Shown here: in pieces, positions 8,967 through 16,857 of the stretch
How positions within the stretch are numbered: position 1 is the first letter of the stretch
Layout of the letters: the number at the start of each line of letters is the position of its first letter
Source: Rhodoferax sp.
Lineage (GTDB): Bacteria > Pseudomonadota > Gammaproteobacteria > Burkholderiales > Burkholderiaceae_C
Assembly (NCBI RefSeq): GCF_030697375.1
Contig: NZ_JAUYQD010000080.1
Span: 30,141 to 94,140, forward strand
Length of the DNA stretch: 64,000 nt
Reading direction: 5' to 3'
Notes under the pieces: model-generated
Told to the model about the DNA's origin: nothing
The model's database searches: none
Seen by the model: the letters and a program-made list of their open reading frames with translations, nothing else
Position numbers and translations under genes: made by a program

Positions 8967-10921
8967 ACTTTACCGCGATTCGTTCGCGCATGCTCGCTGC
9001 AGCGCTGCTCCCCGTATTTCTGGTGGTAGTGGCTTCCGTTGGCGTATTTTGGGCCGGCCGTGTAGACGATTTAGACGCCGCGCACCGCCAACGTGCCAAA
9101 TTGCTGGTGCGTCAAGTGGCCATTGCCAGCGAATACGGCTTGTTCTCAAACAATGCCGCGAGTCTGCAAAGTGTGGTCAACGGGGTGCAGCACGAGCCGG
9201 ATGTGCGCGCCGTAGCCGTATTTGATGCCAGCGGTACTCAGCTTGCGGGTTCGGGTTTACCGATATCCGCGCACTTCCGGGGTGACGATGGTTCTGAGTA
9301 CGTGGCGTACCAGAGCCGATTGGGTGTGGATGCGCTGGTGGAAAAAATCTCCGCCAGCAGTGTTGCATTGGATGACTTGTTTGAAACCTCGAAAGATGCC
9401 AAGGCCGTGTCGCCCGTAGCGCTGGGGTACGCCGTGGTGGAGTTGTCGCGGGATAGCCTGAAGGCGCGTGAGCGAAGCACCTTTTTTATTGCGGCGGGGG
9501 TGGGCCTTTTGGGCTTGTTGGTGGGTGGCTTCTTGGCTATCCGTCTGGGGGAGCGTGTGATGCAGCCGATTTTGAGTGTGTCGCGCAGGCTTGAACGGAT
9601 TGGACAGGGCGACTTTTCCGTGCGAAGTGATATACGTTATCAAGATCCTTTGCATGAATTGCAGGAAGGACTCAATGAGATGGCTATTCGCTTGGCCTGG
9701 GGGCGCGAAGAATTGGAGCAGCGGGTAGCCGATGTGACCCAGGAATTGCGCGTGAAGATGGGGGAGGCGGAGAGTGCAACGTTGGCGAAATCCAGGTTCC
9801 TGGCCGCTGCAAGCCACGATTTGCGGCAGCCTACCCATGCTCTGGGGTTATTTATTGCCCGTCTTGGGCAATTGCCGATGGACGCGCAGATGCGCCAGTT
9901 GGTGGCTAGTTTGGATGCATCCGTCCAAGCCATGCAGGATTTACTGGATGGTTTGCTGGATATCTCCCGGTTGGATGCAGGGGTCGTTCAAGTCCAGATG
10001 CGCCCGGTAAGCTTGGGTGAGCTGTTGGGTACCTTGCGTGCGGCCCTGGCGTCTGTGGCCACCGAGAAAGGCCTGCGCTTGCGGGTACGTCCTACCCATT
10101 TGTGGGCTTTGAGCGATCCTGTGGTGTTGCAGCGCATGGTCATGAATTTGGCCAACAATGCCTTGCGGTACACCGAGCGTGGCTCGGTGCATATCGCCTG
10201 CAGGCCAGTGGATGGCGGCAAAAATATTCGTATCGACGTCTCAGACAGTGGCATTGGCATATCGCAAGAGCACCAGACCGAGATTTTTCGGGAGTTCTAC
10301 CAGGTGGGTAATCCCAGGCGGGACCGAGCTTATGGGCTGGGCTTGGGCCTCAATATTGTGGAGCGCAGCGCGCGATTGCTGGGGCACACGGTGGCGCTTC
10401 GCTCCAGTTTGGGGTGCGGCACCCGCTTTTCCATTACGCTGCCTTTGGTGGCTGCGCCAGAAGCCATACCGCCTGTCGTTCCGGTGGAGGTTCCTGTGAC
10501 TGTGGCTTTGAAGGGCTTGCGCGTCTGGGTGATTGAAGACGATGACTTTTCACGTGAAGCGATTCAGGAATTGCTGGAATCCTGGGGGTGCAACGTGTGC
10601 GTGGCATCCACTGCGGAACAGGCTTACGCAAGGATGCGGCATGAGCCTGCCCCGGACGTCATCGTCAGTGACTACCGTCTGGGTGAGGGGGATAGCGGTT
10701 TGAGCGCTATCGCCTGCCTTCGCGCGCTGGCCGGGCGTTGCATCCCTGCCTGCCTGATGAGTGGGGATACGGATGCCGCATTGATGCAGGCGGTGAAAGA
10801 TGCTGGATTGACACTGCTGCACAAACCGGTTCGCCCTGCCAAGTTACGAAGTTTGGTGCGCCATTTGGTGGCTTCTGCAGCAACCGCTGGCATCGATCCA
10901 GACGCCCAGTTACCCCTGTAA
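8963..10921 (+). CDS. Membrane hybrid sensor histidine kinase with receiver domain
   Basis: The 652-residue protein has TM1 (about 10-31), a periplasmic domain of about 145 residues, TM2 (about 178-200) and a HAMP region to about 250. A HisKA domain follows with phospho-acceptor His285 in AAASHDLRQPTHALGLF, then an ATPase domain (MNLANNALRYTERG, VSDSGIGISQEH, GLGLGLNIVERSARLLGH) and a C-terminal receiver domain with Asp570 in VIVSDYRLGEGDSG. It overlaps the binding-protein gene by 4 bp (ATGA) and converges on a LuxR-type regulator 5 bp away, its likely partner. Confidence 0.92.
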   Translation: MNFTAIRSRMLAAALLPVFLVVVASVGVFWAGRVDDLDAAHRQRAKLLVRQVAIASEYGLFSNNAASLQSVVNGVQHEPDVRAVAVFDASGTQLAGSGLPISAHFRGDDGSEYVAYQSRLGVDALVEKISASSVALDDLFETSKDAKAVSPVALGYAVVELSRDSLKARERSTFFIAAGVGLLGLLVGGFLAIRLGERVMQPILSVSRRLERIGQGDFSVRSDIRYQDPLHELQEGLNEMAIRLAWGREELEQRVADVTQELRVKMGEAESATLAKSRFLAAASHDLRQPTHALGLFIARLGQLPMDAQMRQLVASLDASVQAMQDLLDGLLDISRLDAGVVQVQMRPVSLGELLGTLRAALASVATEKGLRLRVRPTHLWALSDPVVLQRMVMNLANNALRYTERGSVHIACRPVDGGKNIRIDVSDSGIGISQEHQTEIFREFYQVGNPRRDRAYGLGLGLNIVERSARLLGHTVALRSSLGCGTRFSITLPLVAAPEAIPPVVPVEVPVTVALKGLRVWVIEDDDFSREAIQELLESWGCNVCVASTAEQAYARMRHEPAPDVIVSDYRLGEGDSGLSAIACLRALAGRCIPACLMSGDTDAALMQAVKDAGLTLLHKPVRPAKLRSLVRHLVASAATAGIDPDAQLPL

Positions 10922-10926
10922 GGGAA

Positions 10927-11565
10927 TTAAGGCATGGTCGATGGGCGGTATCCGCACCGCGCCGCCGCCACGACAGCTTGTGTGCGGTTTTGTACTTCAA
11001 ATTGCCGCAAGATAGCCGCGACATGGGTTTTCACGGTTTCGTCGGAAATTCCGAGAGATTGGCTGATTTCACGGTTGGAGCGACCATCCAGCAACTCGCG
11101 CAGTACCAGTTCCTGGCGCTGCGTCAAGGGGGGCTTGTTTGCGGCCGCATCGTAAAATTCTTCACCGAATCCGCCTTCTGGGTCTTTGGGTAAATAAACA
11201 TCACCGTTCAGTACCTGTCGAACAGCGTTGAGAAGTTCGTCACTGACCCCTGATTTGGTCACAAAACCTGCGGCACCAGCGCTCAAAACCTGGTGCATGA
11301 TCTGAAGGTTGGCAGATCCAGACAGCATCAAAATGGGGAGTTCCGGGTGTTTGCGTCCGAAGACTGACAATGCCGCCAGTCCTGTCATGTCGGGTAGGTG
11401 GTAGTCCAGCAACACCAAGTCCAAGTCATGGTGCGATTCTGTGAGGACAAAGCCTTGGGTGCATGTGCCCGCTTGCAGGACTTCCACGTTTTCGTCCAAT
11501 CCTTTGAGCACCTGGCGCAAACCTTCCCGCACGAGCGCATGGTCATCAATGACAAGAATCTTCAT
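10927..11565 (-). CDS. NarL/FixJ-family response regulator
   Basis: The 212-residue protein has a receiver domain (KILVIDDHALVREGL, phospho-acceptor Asp54 in VLLDYHLPDMTGLAAL, conserved Lys in FVTKSGVSDELLNAV) and a C-terminal LuxR-type helix-turn-helix (TQRQELVLRELLDGRSNREI, SLGISDETVKTHVAAILRQF). It should bind DNA when phosphorylated. It is transcribed towards the hybrid kinase gene with a 5-bp gap. The regulated promoter cannot be seen here, but the TonB receptor gene is a natural candidate. Confidence 0.92.
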   Translation of the reverse strand: MKILVIDDHALVREGLRQVLKGLDENVEVLQAGTCTQGFVLTESHHDLDLVLLDYHLPDMTGLAALSVFGRKHPELPILMLSGSANLQIMHQVLSAGAAGFVTKSGVSDELLNAVRQVLNGDVYLPKDPEGGFGEEFYDAAANKPPLTQRQELVLRELLDGRSNREISQSLGISDETVKTHVAAILRQFEVQNRTQAVVAAARCGYRPSTMP

Positions 11566-11610
11566 GGTGTGGTCTTTGGCATCGGCCGATGAAATTTCAA
11601 TGGAGTCATG

Positions 11611-12204
11611 TTAGCGCACGATCACACTGGGTGGAACATTGACGGTGGACGGACCTACGTCTTGCAGCGGGCCCAGTGGGTTGGTGTTAACTTCGGTATC
11701 GTTCAACAGGGGTTGCCCACCCCAGGTTCGGTAGACCACCACGTTGTCGACCAGCAAAATAACAGCGTTGAAGCGCCACCCGGTGGTGTCCGTGCGCCGG
11801 GAAAAATTGAAAAAGTCCGCAAAAAAATTGCCGGTCCGTCGTTTTGCAATGCGCGCAGCCACCACGTCCATGCCCCGGCAAGCATCACGCGCTTCCAAGC
11901 ACGCCACAATACCCACGTCCAAATCCTTTTTCGTCAATACGCTGCCAGGCACAAAGCGGCGTACCACGTCAGCATGTGTCAAGAGTGTGGTGTTGGGATG
12001 CTTGGTGGGATCAATCCCCATGGCTGTCAGCGTCGCAAGATCGCTTTGCATAGGCCGCAGGCCTTCAATGGCTGTACGCGCCTCGTCAAAGGTATTGAAT
12101 GCAGAGGATTCATTTTTGGACTGTGGCAACAATGAAGCACAGCCCGTTAGCAGCACCAGACCCCACACCACGGCGGGCCGAACGATAAACTTGTAACGCT
12201 TCAT
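11611..12204 (-). CDS. Putative lipoprotein of unknown function
   Basis: I do not recognise the family. The 197-residue protein starts at 12204 (MKRYKFIVRPAVVWG), which places the lipobox LLTGC correctly; a longer reading to 12270 would cross the hppA terminator. The mature part is soluble and has two cysteines in CLEARDACRGMD. It contains TFDEARTAIEGLRPMQSDLA and a beta-rich C-terminal half with ILLVDNVVVYRTWGGQPLL. It lies downstream of the hppA terminator and upstream of the response regulator on the same strand (45 bp). Confidence 0.72.
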   Translation of the reverse strand: MKRYKFIVRPAVVWGLVLLTGCASLLPQSKNESSAFNTFDEARTAIEGLRPMQSDLATLTAMGIDPTKHPNTTLLTHADVVRRFVPGSVLTKKDLDVGIVACLEARDACRGMDVVAARIAKRRTGNFFADFFNFSRRTDTTGWRFNAVILLVDNVVVYRTWGGQPLLNDTEVNTNPLGPLQDVGPSTVNVPPSVIVR

Positions 12205-12221
12205 GTGGTCGAGTATGACGC

Positions 12222-12249
12222 AAAAAAAAGCCCGCGGAAGCGGGCTTTT
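12222..12249 (-). terminator. Intrinsic terminator of hppA
   Basis: AAAAGCCCGC (12226-12235), loop GGAA, GCGGGCTTTT (12240-12249) make a 10-bp perfect stem. On the minus strand it is followed by an 8-U run (12222-12229 in complement). It lies 17 bp after the hppA stop. Confidence 0.92.
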
Positions 12250-12266
12250 CTCAAGATTGACCAAGG

Positions 12267-14330
12267 TCAAACGCCGTGAATTTTCATCATCAAAGGCACG
12301 ATCAGCAAGGCCACGATGTTGATAATTTTGATCAGTGGGTTGACGGCAGGGCCTGCGGTGTCTTTGTAGGGATCGCCCACCGTGTCACCGGTGACTGCGG
12401 CCTTGTGGGTTTCGGAGCCTTTGCCACCATGGTTGCCATCTTCAATGTACTTCTTGGCATTGTCCCAGGCACCACCGCCGGTGCACATGGAAATGGCCAC
12501 GAACAGACCGGTCACGATGGTGCCCATGAGCAAACCACCCAGGGCGGCCGGGCCCAGCAGCAAGCCCACCAAAATGGGGGCCACGACGGGCAGCAAGCTG
12601 GGGATCATCATTTCTTTGATGGCGGCCGTGGTCAGCATATCGACTGCAGTGTCGTATTCGGGCTTGCCTGTGCCATCCATGATGCCTTTGATGTCACGGA
12701 ATTGGCGACGCACCTCCACCACCACCGATCCGGCAGCGCGGCCTACGGCTTCCATGGCCATGGCGCCGAACAAGTAGGGAATCAGTCCACCGATGAACAA
12801 ACCAATGATGACTTTGGGGTCGCTCAGGTCAAACTTCACATGGCTGCCCAAGCCTTCGAGCTTGTGGGTGTAATCCGCAAACAAGACCAATGCCGCCAGA
12901 CCGGCCGAGCCAATGGCGTAACCCTTGGTCACCGCTTTGGTGGTGTTGCCCACCGCATCCAGGGGATCGGTAATGTCGCGCACGCTTTTGGGCATTTCGG
13001 CCATTTCCGCAATACCGCCCGCGTTGTCGGTGATGGGGCCATAGGCGTCCAGGGCCACCACGATGCCGGCCATGCTGAGCATGGAGGTGGCTGCGATGGC
13101 AATGCCGTACAGGCCAGCCAGCGAAAACGCGGTCCAAATGGCGGCACACACAAAAATGACGGGCCATGCGGTCGAACGCATGGATACACCCAGGCCGGCA
13201 ATGATGTTGGTGCCATGGCCGGTGGTCGACGCCTGTGCGATATGGCGCACGGGGGCGTACTGAGTGCCGGTGTAGTACTCGGTAATCCACACCAAGGCGC
13301 CGGTCAGGATCAGGCCCACAGCACACGCACCAAACAGGCTGCTGGCGCTGATGACGTGACCGTCGGCCAGCGTGAAGGCGGTTGGGAACATGCTTTGTGT
13401 CACAAAGTAAAACGCAATCAGGGACAACACGCCTGCCACGGCCAAGCCTTTGTACAAAGCGGGCATCACATTCTTCATGCCGGGCGATGCCTTGACGAAG
13501 AAGCAGCCAATGATGGAGGCCACGATGGACACGGCCCCGAGCGCCAGTGGGTACAGCACGGTATTGGCACCGCCGCCAGTCACCAGCAGGGTTCCCAACA
13601 CCATGGTGGCGATCAGGGTCACGGCATAGGTTTCGAACAAGTCGGCGGCCATACCAGCGCAGTCGCCCACGTTGTCGCCCACGTTGTCGGCGATCACCGC
13701 TGGGTTGCGCGGGTCGTCTTCGGGAATGCCGGCTTCGACTTTGCCCACCAGATCAGCGCCTACGTCAGCCCCTTTGGTGAAAATGCCACCGCCCAGACGG
13801 GCAAAAATGGAGATCAGGGAGGATCCAAAGGCAAAACCAATCAGCGGATTGAGCTTGGCGGCGGTCACTACGCCGTCGGGCACCAAAAACCAGTAGAAGG
13901 CGCTGACGCCCAGCAGGCCCAGGCCCACCACCAGCATGCCGGTGGTCGCACCACCTCGGAAGGCGACATCCAGCGCGGGGCCAATGCCCTTGGTCGCGGC
14001 TTGCGCCGTGCGCACATTGGCGCGAACCGATACGTTCATGCCAATAAAGCCGCAGGCCCCCGAGAGCGCGGCGCCGATGACAAAACCAACGGCGCTCAAT
14101 GGGTCGAGAAATACGCCAATCAAAATCGCCAACACCACGCCAACCATGGCGATGGTTCTGTACTGCCTGGAAAGGTAAGCCGCTGCACCGGTCTGAATGG
14201 CGGCTGCAATTTCTTGCATTCGCGCATTGCCTGCGTCTTGGGAAAGAATCCAACTGCGTGCCCAGAAACCGTAAGCCACGGCAATGAATCCACATACGAG
14301 CGCCAAAATCAGCGCCGAGTTGCCTGTCAT
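12267..14330 (-). CDS. hppA: Membrane-bound proton-pumping pyrophosphatase, K+-independent type
   Basis: The 687-residue polytopic protein couples pyrophosphate hydrolysis to H+ export across the cytoplasmic membrane. The start at 14330 has a clear AGGAG. The catalytic region is visible: GADVGADLVGKVEAGIPEDD and VIADNVGDNVGDCAGMAADL, with a second acidic motif DAYGPITDNAGGIAEMAEM. At the potassium-dependence site the sequence is GNTTKAVTKGYAIGSA; Lys here is typical of K+-independent enzymes (Ala in K+-dependent ones). The gene is divergent from ppa, so two pyrophosphate-hydrolysing enzymes share a 228-bp intergenic region. Confidence 0.96.
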   Translation of the reverse strand: MTGNSALILALVCGFIAVAYGFWARSWILSQDAGNARMQEIAAAIQTGAAAYLSRQYRTIAMVGVVLAILIGVFLDPLSAVGFVIGAALSGACGFIGMNVSVRANVRTAQAATKGIGPALDVAFRGGATTGMLVVGLGLLGVSAFYWFLVPDGVVTAAKLNPLIGFAFGSSLISIFARLGGGIFTKGADVGADLVGKVEAGIPEDDPRNPAVIADNVGDNVGDCAGMAADLFETYAVTLIATMVLGTLLVTGGGANTVLYPLALGAVSIVASIIGCFFVKASPGMKNVMPALYKGLAVAGVLSLIAFYFVTQSMFPTAFTLADGHVISASSLFGACAVGLILTGALVWITEYYTGTQYAPVRHIAQASTTGHGTNIIAGLGVSMRSTAWPVIFVCAAIWTAFSLAGLYGIAIAATSMLSMAGIVVALDAYGPITDNAGGIAEMAEMPKSVRDITDPLDAVGNTTKAVTKGYAIGSAGLAALVLFADYTHKLEGLGSHVKFDLSDPKVIIGLFIGGLIPYLFGAMAMEAVGRAAGSVVVEVRRQFRDIKGIMDGTGKPEYDTAVDMLTTAAIKEMMIPSLLPVVAPILVGLLLGPAALGGLLMGTIVTGLFVAISMCTGGGAWDNAKKYIEDGNHGGKGSETHKAAVTGDTVGDPYKDTAGPAVNPLIKIINIVALLIVPLMMKIHGV

Positions 14331-14558
14331 ATAAAACTCCTGTCGTTGTTTCGCTGAGTAGTGGTGCAACGCGAGCGGCACCACCGCTGCGTTGCTTCCT
14401 CGCCACGAAATATCAACAGGTCGTTGATGGAGACGATTGGCCAACGGGCGGACTGTAACTTGAAAAAACAGTGTTTCTGCCGGGACGCAAGAGTCAAGTC
14501 AGTAAAATGCGGGTTAATCCTTAGCACTTAATGATTTAACTCAAACAAAGCAACCCCA

Positions 14559-15098
14559 ATGTCCCTAGATAACGTCACACCCGGCAAAAACGTACCCGAA
14601 GCATTCAATGTGATCATCGAAATCCCGATGAATGCCGACCCCGTGAAATACGAAGTGGATAAAGCCACCGGTGCCATTTTTGTGGATCGCTTCATGAGCA
14701 CGGCCATGCATTACCCCACCAACTACGGCTATGTGCCCAAAACCATTTCGGGTGATGGCGATCCGGTCGATGTGCTGGTGATCACACCTGTACCTTTGAT
14801 CCCTGGCGTGGTGGTGACCTGCCGCGCTATCGGCATTTTGAAGATGGAAGACGAAGCCGGGATGGATGGCAAGGTGTTGGCCGTACCCATCGACAAGATC
14901 CTGTCGCTGTACACACGCTGGCAAAAACCCGGAGACTTGAGCCCGGTGCGCCTCAAAACAATTGCCCACTTCTTTGAACACTACAAAGATTTGGAAGAAG
15001 GCAAATGGGTCAAGATTCTGGGATGGGAAAGTGCTGATTCTGCCAAGCAGGAAATCATGGAAGGCATTGCCAATTACAAACAGCAGCATGGCGAATGA
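14559..15098 (+). CDS. ppa: Soluble inorganic pyrophosphatase (family I)
   Basis: The 179-residue protein hydrolyses cytoplasmic pyrophosphate to two phosphates. It shows the family signature DGDPVDVLVITPVPLIPG, the YEVDKATGAIFVDRF region, MHYPTNYGYVPKT and KILSLYTRWQKPGD. It is divergent from the membrane pyrophosphatase. A copy of the dispersed repeat and then a terminator follow the stop codon. Confidence 0.96.
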   Translation: MSLDNVTPGKNVPEAFNVIIEIPMNADPVKYEVDKATGAIFVDRFMSTAMHYPTNYGYVPKTISGDGDPVDVLVITPVPLIPGVVVTCRAIGILKMEDEAGMDGKVLAVPIDKILSLYTRWQKPGDLSPVRLKTIAHFFEHYKDLEEGKWVKILGWESADSAKQEIMEGIANYKQQHGE

Positions 15099-15124
15099 AA
15101 TCGTGCGCGGTTTATTGGTCTTTT

Positions 15125-15169
15125 AGGCCTCTAACCCGCATAGATACTGCGTAGGCAGCTATCAAAACA
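15125..15169 (+). repeat. Dispersed repeat, copy A (intergenic)
   Basis: The sequence begins AGGCCTCTAACCCGCATAG and continues ACTGCGTAGGCAGCTATCAA. It matches the family consensus GGCCTCTAGCCC..G, then GTGCGCAAGCAGCTATCAAA, then ATAGCA, although the last block is degraded here. It sits between the ppa stop and the ppa terminator, so it is transcribed in the ppa 3' UTR. Confidence 0.85.
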
Positions 15170-15170
15170 A

Positions 15171-15204
15171 GAGCGTCTGCAGCATGGCTGTCAGGCGCTT
15201 TTTT
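15171..15204 (+). terminator. Probable ppa terminator
   Basis: AGCGTCTGCAG (15172-15182) pairs with CTGTCAGGCGCT (15188-15199) with one G-U pair and one bulge. A run of T follows (15199-15204). Confidence 0.75.
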
Positions 15205-15222
15205 ATTGTTGAATCGCCGTTG

Positions 15223-16014
15223 CTAACGGTTGGGGTCAGGAAAAAGCAGCCGTTGCAGGGCGCTGCTTCGTTCAAAGCGCTTCCATTGGTCCTCGGGCTG
15301 TGCCAGCCGGTCGGCCAAGGCCCACCATACGCTGGGGTTAAAGCCGAGACCTATATGGCTGGCGAAAACTTCCACATTCTCGGTGAAGGGATGGCTCAGG
15401 CAGGCCTTTTGAATGCTGGCGCTCCAGGCGACCACACCATCGGTTCTGGAAAAAATCGAGGTCGTCGGCATTGGTGGGGCTGTGGGCAGGTCAAAATGTG
15501 CGGTGATGCGGGTGACATCGTGCCCGCTGGTCAGTTCGTACAAACGCCACGCGTTGGTGCTTTTGTGCGTGCCCGCAAAAGGCGTTCCCAAGGTGATGAC
15601 GTTGCGCACGTATTCCGGGAGCAATTTGGCCAATTCGCGGGCGTAAATGCCGCCCAAGCTCCAGCCCACCAAGCTCACTTTGTGGCCGCTCGCCTTGAAG
15701 GTATCTATGACCTGGCGTTTGGCGGTTTCCAATATGCCGGAACGGGGACCAAAATTGTGCCCCTGGTTCCAGCCAGAGACGTCATAGCCCAGATTTTTCA
15801 GGTAGCCGCGCAAGGGCAGGGTGGAGCCGTCACTGGCGGACAAGCCGGGGAACACGATGACGGCATGCCCATCACCGGCGGGGGCGCGCGCCAGAGCGGG
15901 CCAACTGGGTAATACCGACCAAAATTCCCAAGGGGCACGAAATTCCATTGCCATCAGCCATGCGCTCGGTGCGGTGCCGTGGTCGCTGGCGGGGTGTGTG
16001 GTCACTGGGTCCAT
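15223..16014 (-). CDS. Alpha/beta hydrolase, lipase/triacylglycerol-esterase-like
   Basis: The 263-residue protein has the alpha/beta hydrolase fold. The nucleophile elbow is VSLVGWSLGGIYARELAKLL (G-W-S-L-G). HAVIVFPGLSASDGST is the oxyanion-side strand, and VITLGTPFAG is typical of lipase/PGAP1-like hydrolases. A late His is in VEVFASHIGLGFNPSVW, consistent with the catalytic triad. No signal peptide is evident, so a cytoplasmic role is likely. The substrate is unknown. It is convergent with ppa and divergent from cheW. Confidence 0.85.
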   Translation of the reverse strand: MDPVTTHPASDHGTAPSAWLMAMEFRAPWEFWSVLPSWPALARAPAGDGHAVIVFPGLSASDGSTLPLRGYLKNLGYDVSGWNQGHNFGPRSGILETAKRQVIDTFKASGHKVSLVGWSLGGIYARELAKLLPEYVRNVITLGTPFAGTHKSTNAWRLYELTSGHDVTRITAHFDLPTAPPMPTTSIFSRTDGVVAWSASIQKACLSHPFTENVEVFASHIGLGFNPSVWWALADRLAQPEDQWKRFERSSALQRLLFPDPNR

Positions 16015-16231
16015 GGTGGATGGGCGAATCGGGGTTGTGTCCCCCTTTTTTTACGTAATAGTCCCTGGGTTCGACAGTAGCAGCAATTGCTGCGTTCTGC
16101 TTCAGCGTAAAGCCAGGAGATCCGGAGGTGGTCTTGGTTTGCGTCGCCTCGGCGACAAAAAAGGGGGGGAGCAGGTCCGGTGGGGGGCAAATTTTGTTTC
16201 CAGCCTGAAGGCCCTCATCGGGTCCATCCTA

Positions 16232-16260
16232 TTCACGAACCATGCCTCGCCGTGTATGAT
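16232..16260 (+). promoter_or_regulatory. Probable sigma-70 promoter of cheW
   Basis: TTCACG (16232-16237), a 17-bp spacer, and TATGAT (16255-16260) give a good -35/-10 pair, 54 bp before the cheW ATG. The rest of the 299-bp gap 16015-16313 shows only G- and T-rich runs and no further gene. Confidence 0.6.
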
Positions 16261-16313
16261 GATTTCAGCCTTTCTTCTCGCGAGCAGCTATTCGCAGTCA
16301 AGGAAAAAACACC

Positions 16314-16832
16314 ATGGAAACCACGCAAGCCCCCTCCTCACTGAGCCGCCAATCCAGCCGCGCGGTGCAATCTGTCGCCGATGCCGGGCAGTACCTTACC
16401 TTGCGACTGGGTGACGAGGAATATGCCATCGACATCCTGCGGGTGCAGGAAATCCGCTCCTACGAAGAACCCACCAAAATGGTGAACTCTCCCAGTTTCA
16501 TCAAGGGGGTGATCAATCTGCGCGGGGTGATCGTTCCGATTGTGGATTTGCGCTTGAAGCTCAACATCGCCAAGGTCGAGTACACCGAGTTCACGGTGGT
16601 CATCATTCTGAATGTGCGGGGCACCGTGGTGGGTGCGGTCGTGGATGCGGTCTCGGATGTGGTGACGCTCACCGCACAGCACATCAAGCCGGCTCCGCAA
16701 TTTGAGTCGGCCATCGATTCCCGCTTCATTGTGGGTTTAGCCAACCTGGGGGAGCGCATGTTGATCGTCATGAACATGGAAACCCTGATGAGCAACACGG
16801 AGCTGGGCATGTTGGGGAACTCCGCGTTCTGA
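16314..16832 (+). CDS. cheW: Chemotaxis adaptor protein CheW
   Basis: The 172-residue protein is a single CheW domain after a short serine-rich N-terminus. Typical elements are YLTLRLGDEEYAIDILRVQE, FIKGVINLRGVIVPIVDLR, VVGAVVDAVSDVVTL and GLANLGERMLIVMNME. CheW couples chemoreceptors to CheA at the membrane. No other che, mcp or flagellar gene is in the window, so this is a separate copy, probably serving an array encoded elsewhere. It has its own promoter and an AAGGA ribosome site. Confidence 0.93.
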   Translation: METTQAPSSLSRQSSRAVQSVADAGQYLTLRLGDEEYAIDILRVQEIRSYEEPTKMVNSPSFIKGVINLRGVIVPIVDLRLKLNIAKVEYTEFTVVIILNVRGTVVGAVVDAVSDVVTLTAQHIKPAPQFESAIDSRFIVGLANLGERMLIVMNMETLMSNTELGMLGNSAF

Positions 16833-16857
16833 GAAGGCGGGCTTGGGCCGTTAGTGC

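Noticed and set aside
12276..14357. 693-codon open frame antisense to hppA
   Set aside because: It is a shadow of a GC-rich, codon-biased gene: His/Gly/Gln-rich low-complexity product, no family, no ribosome site, and hppA is certain.
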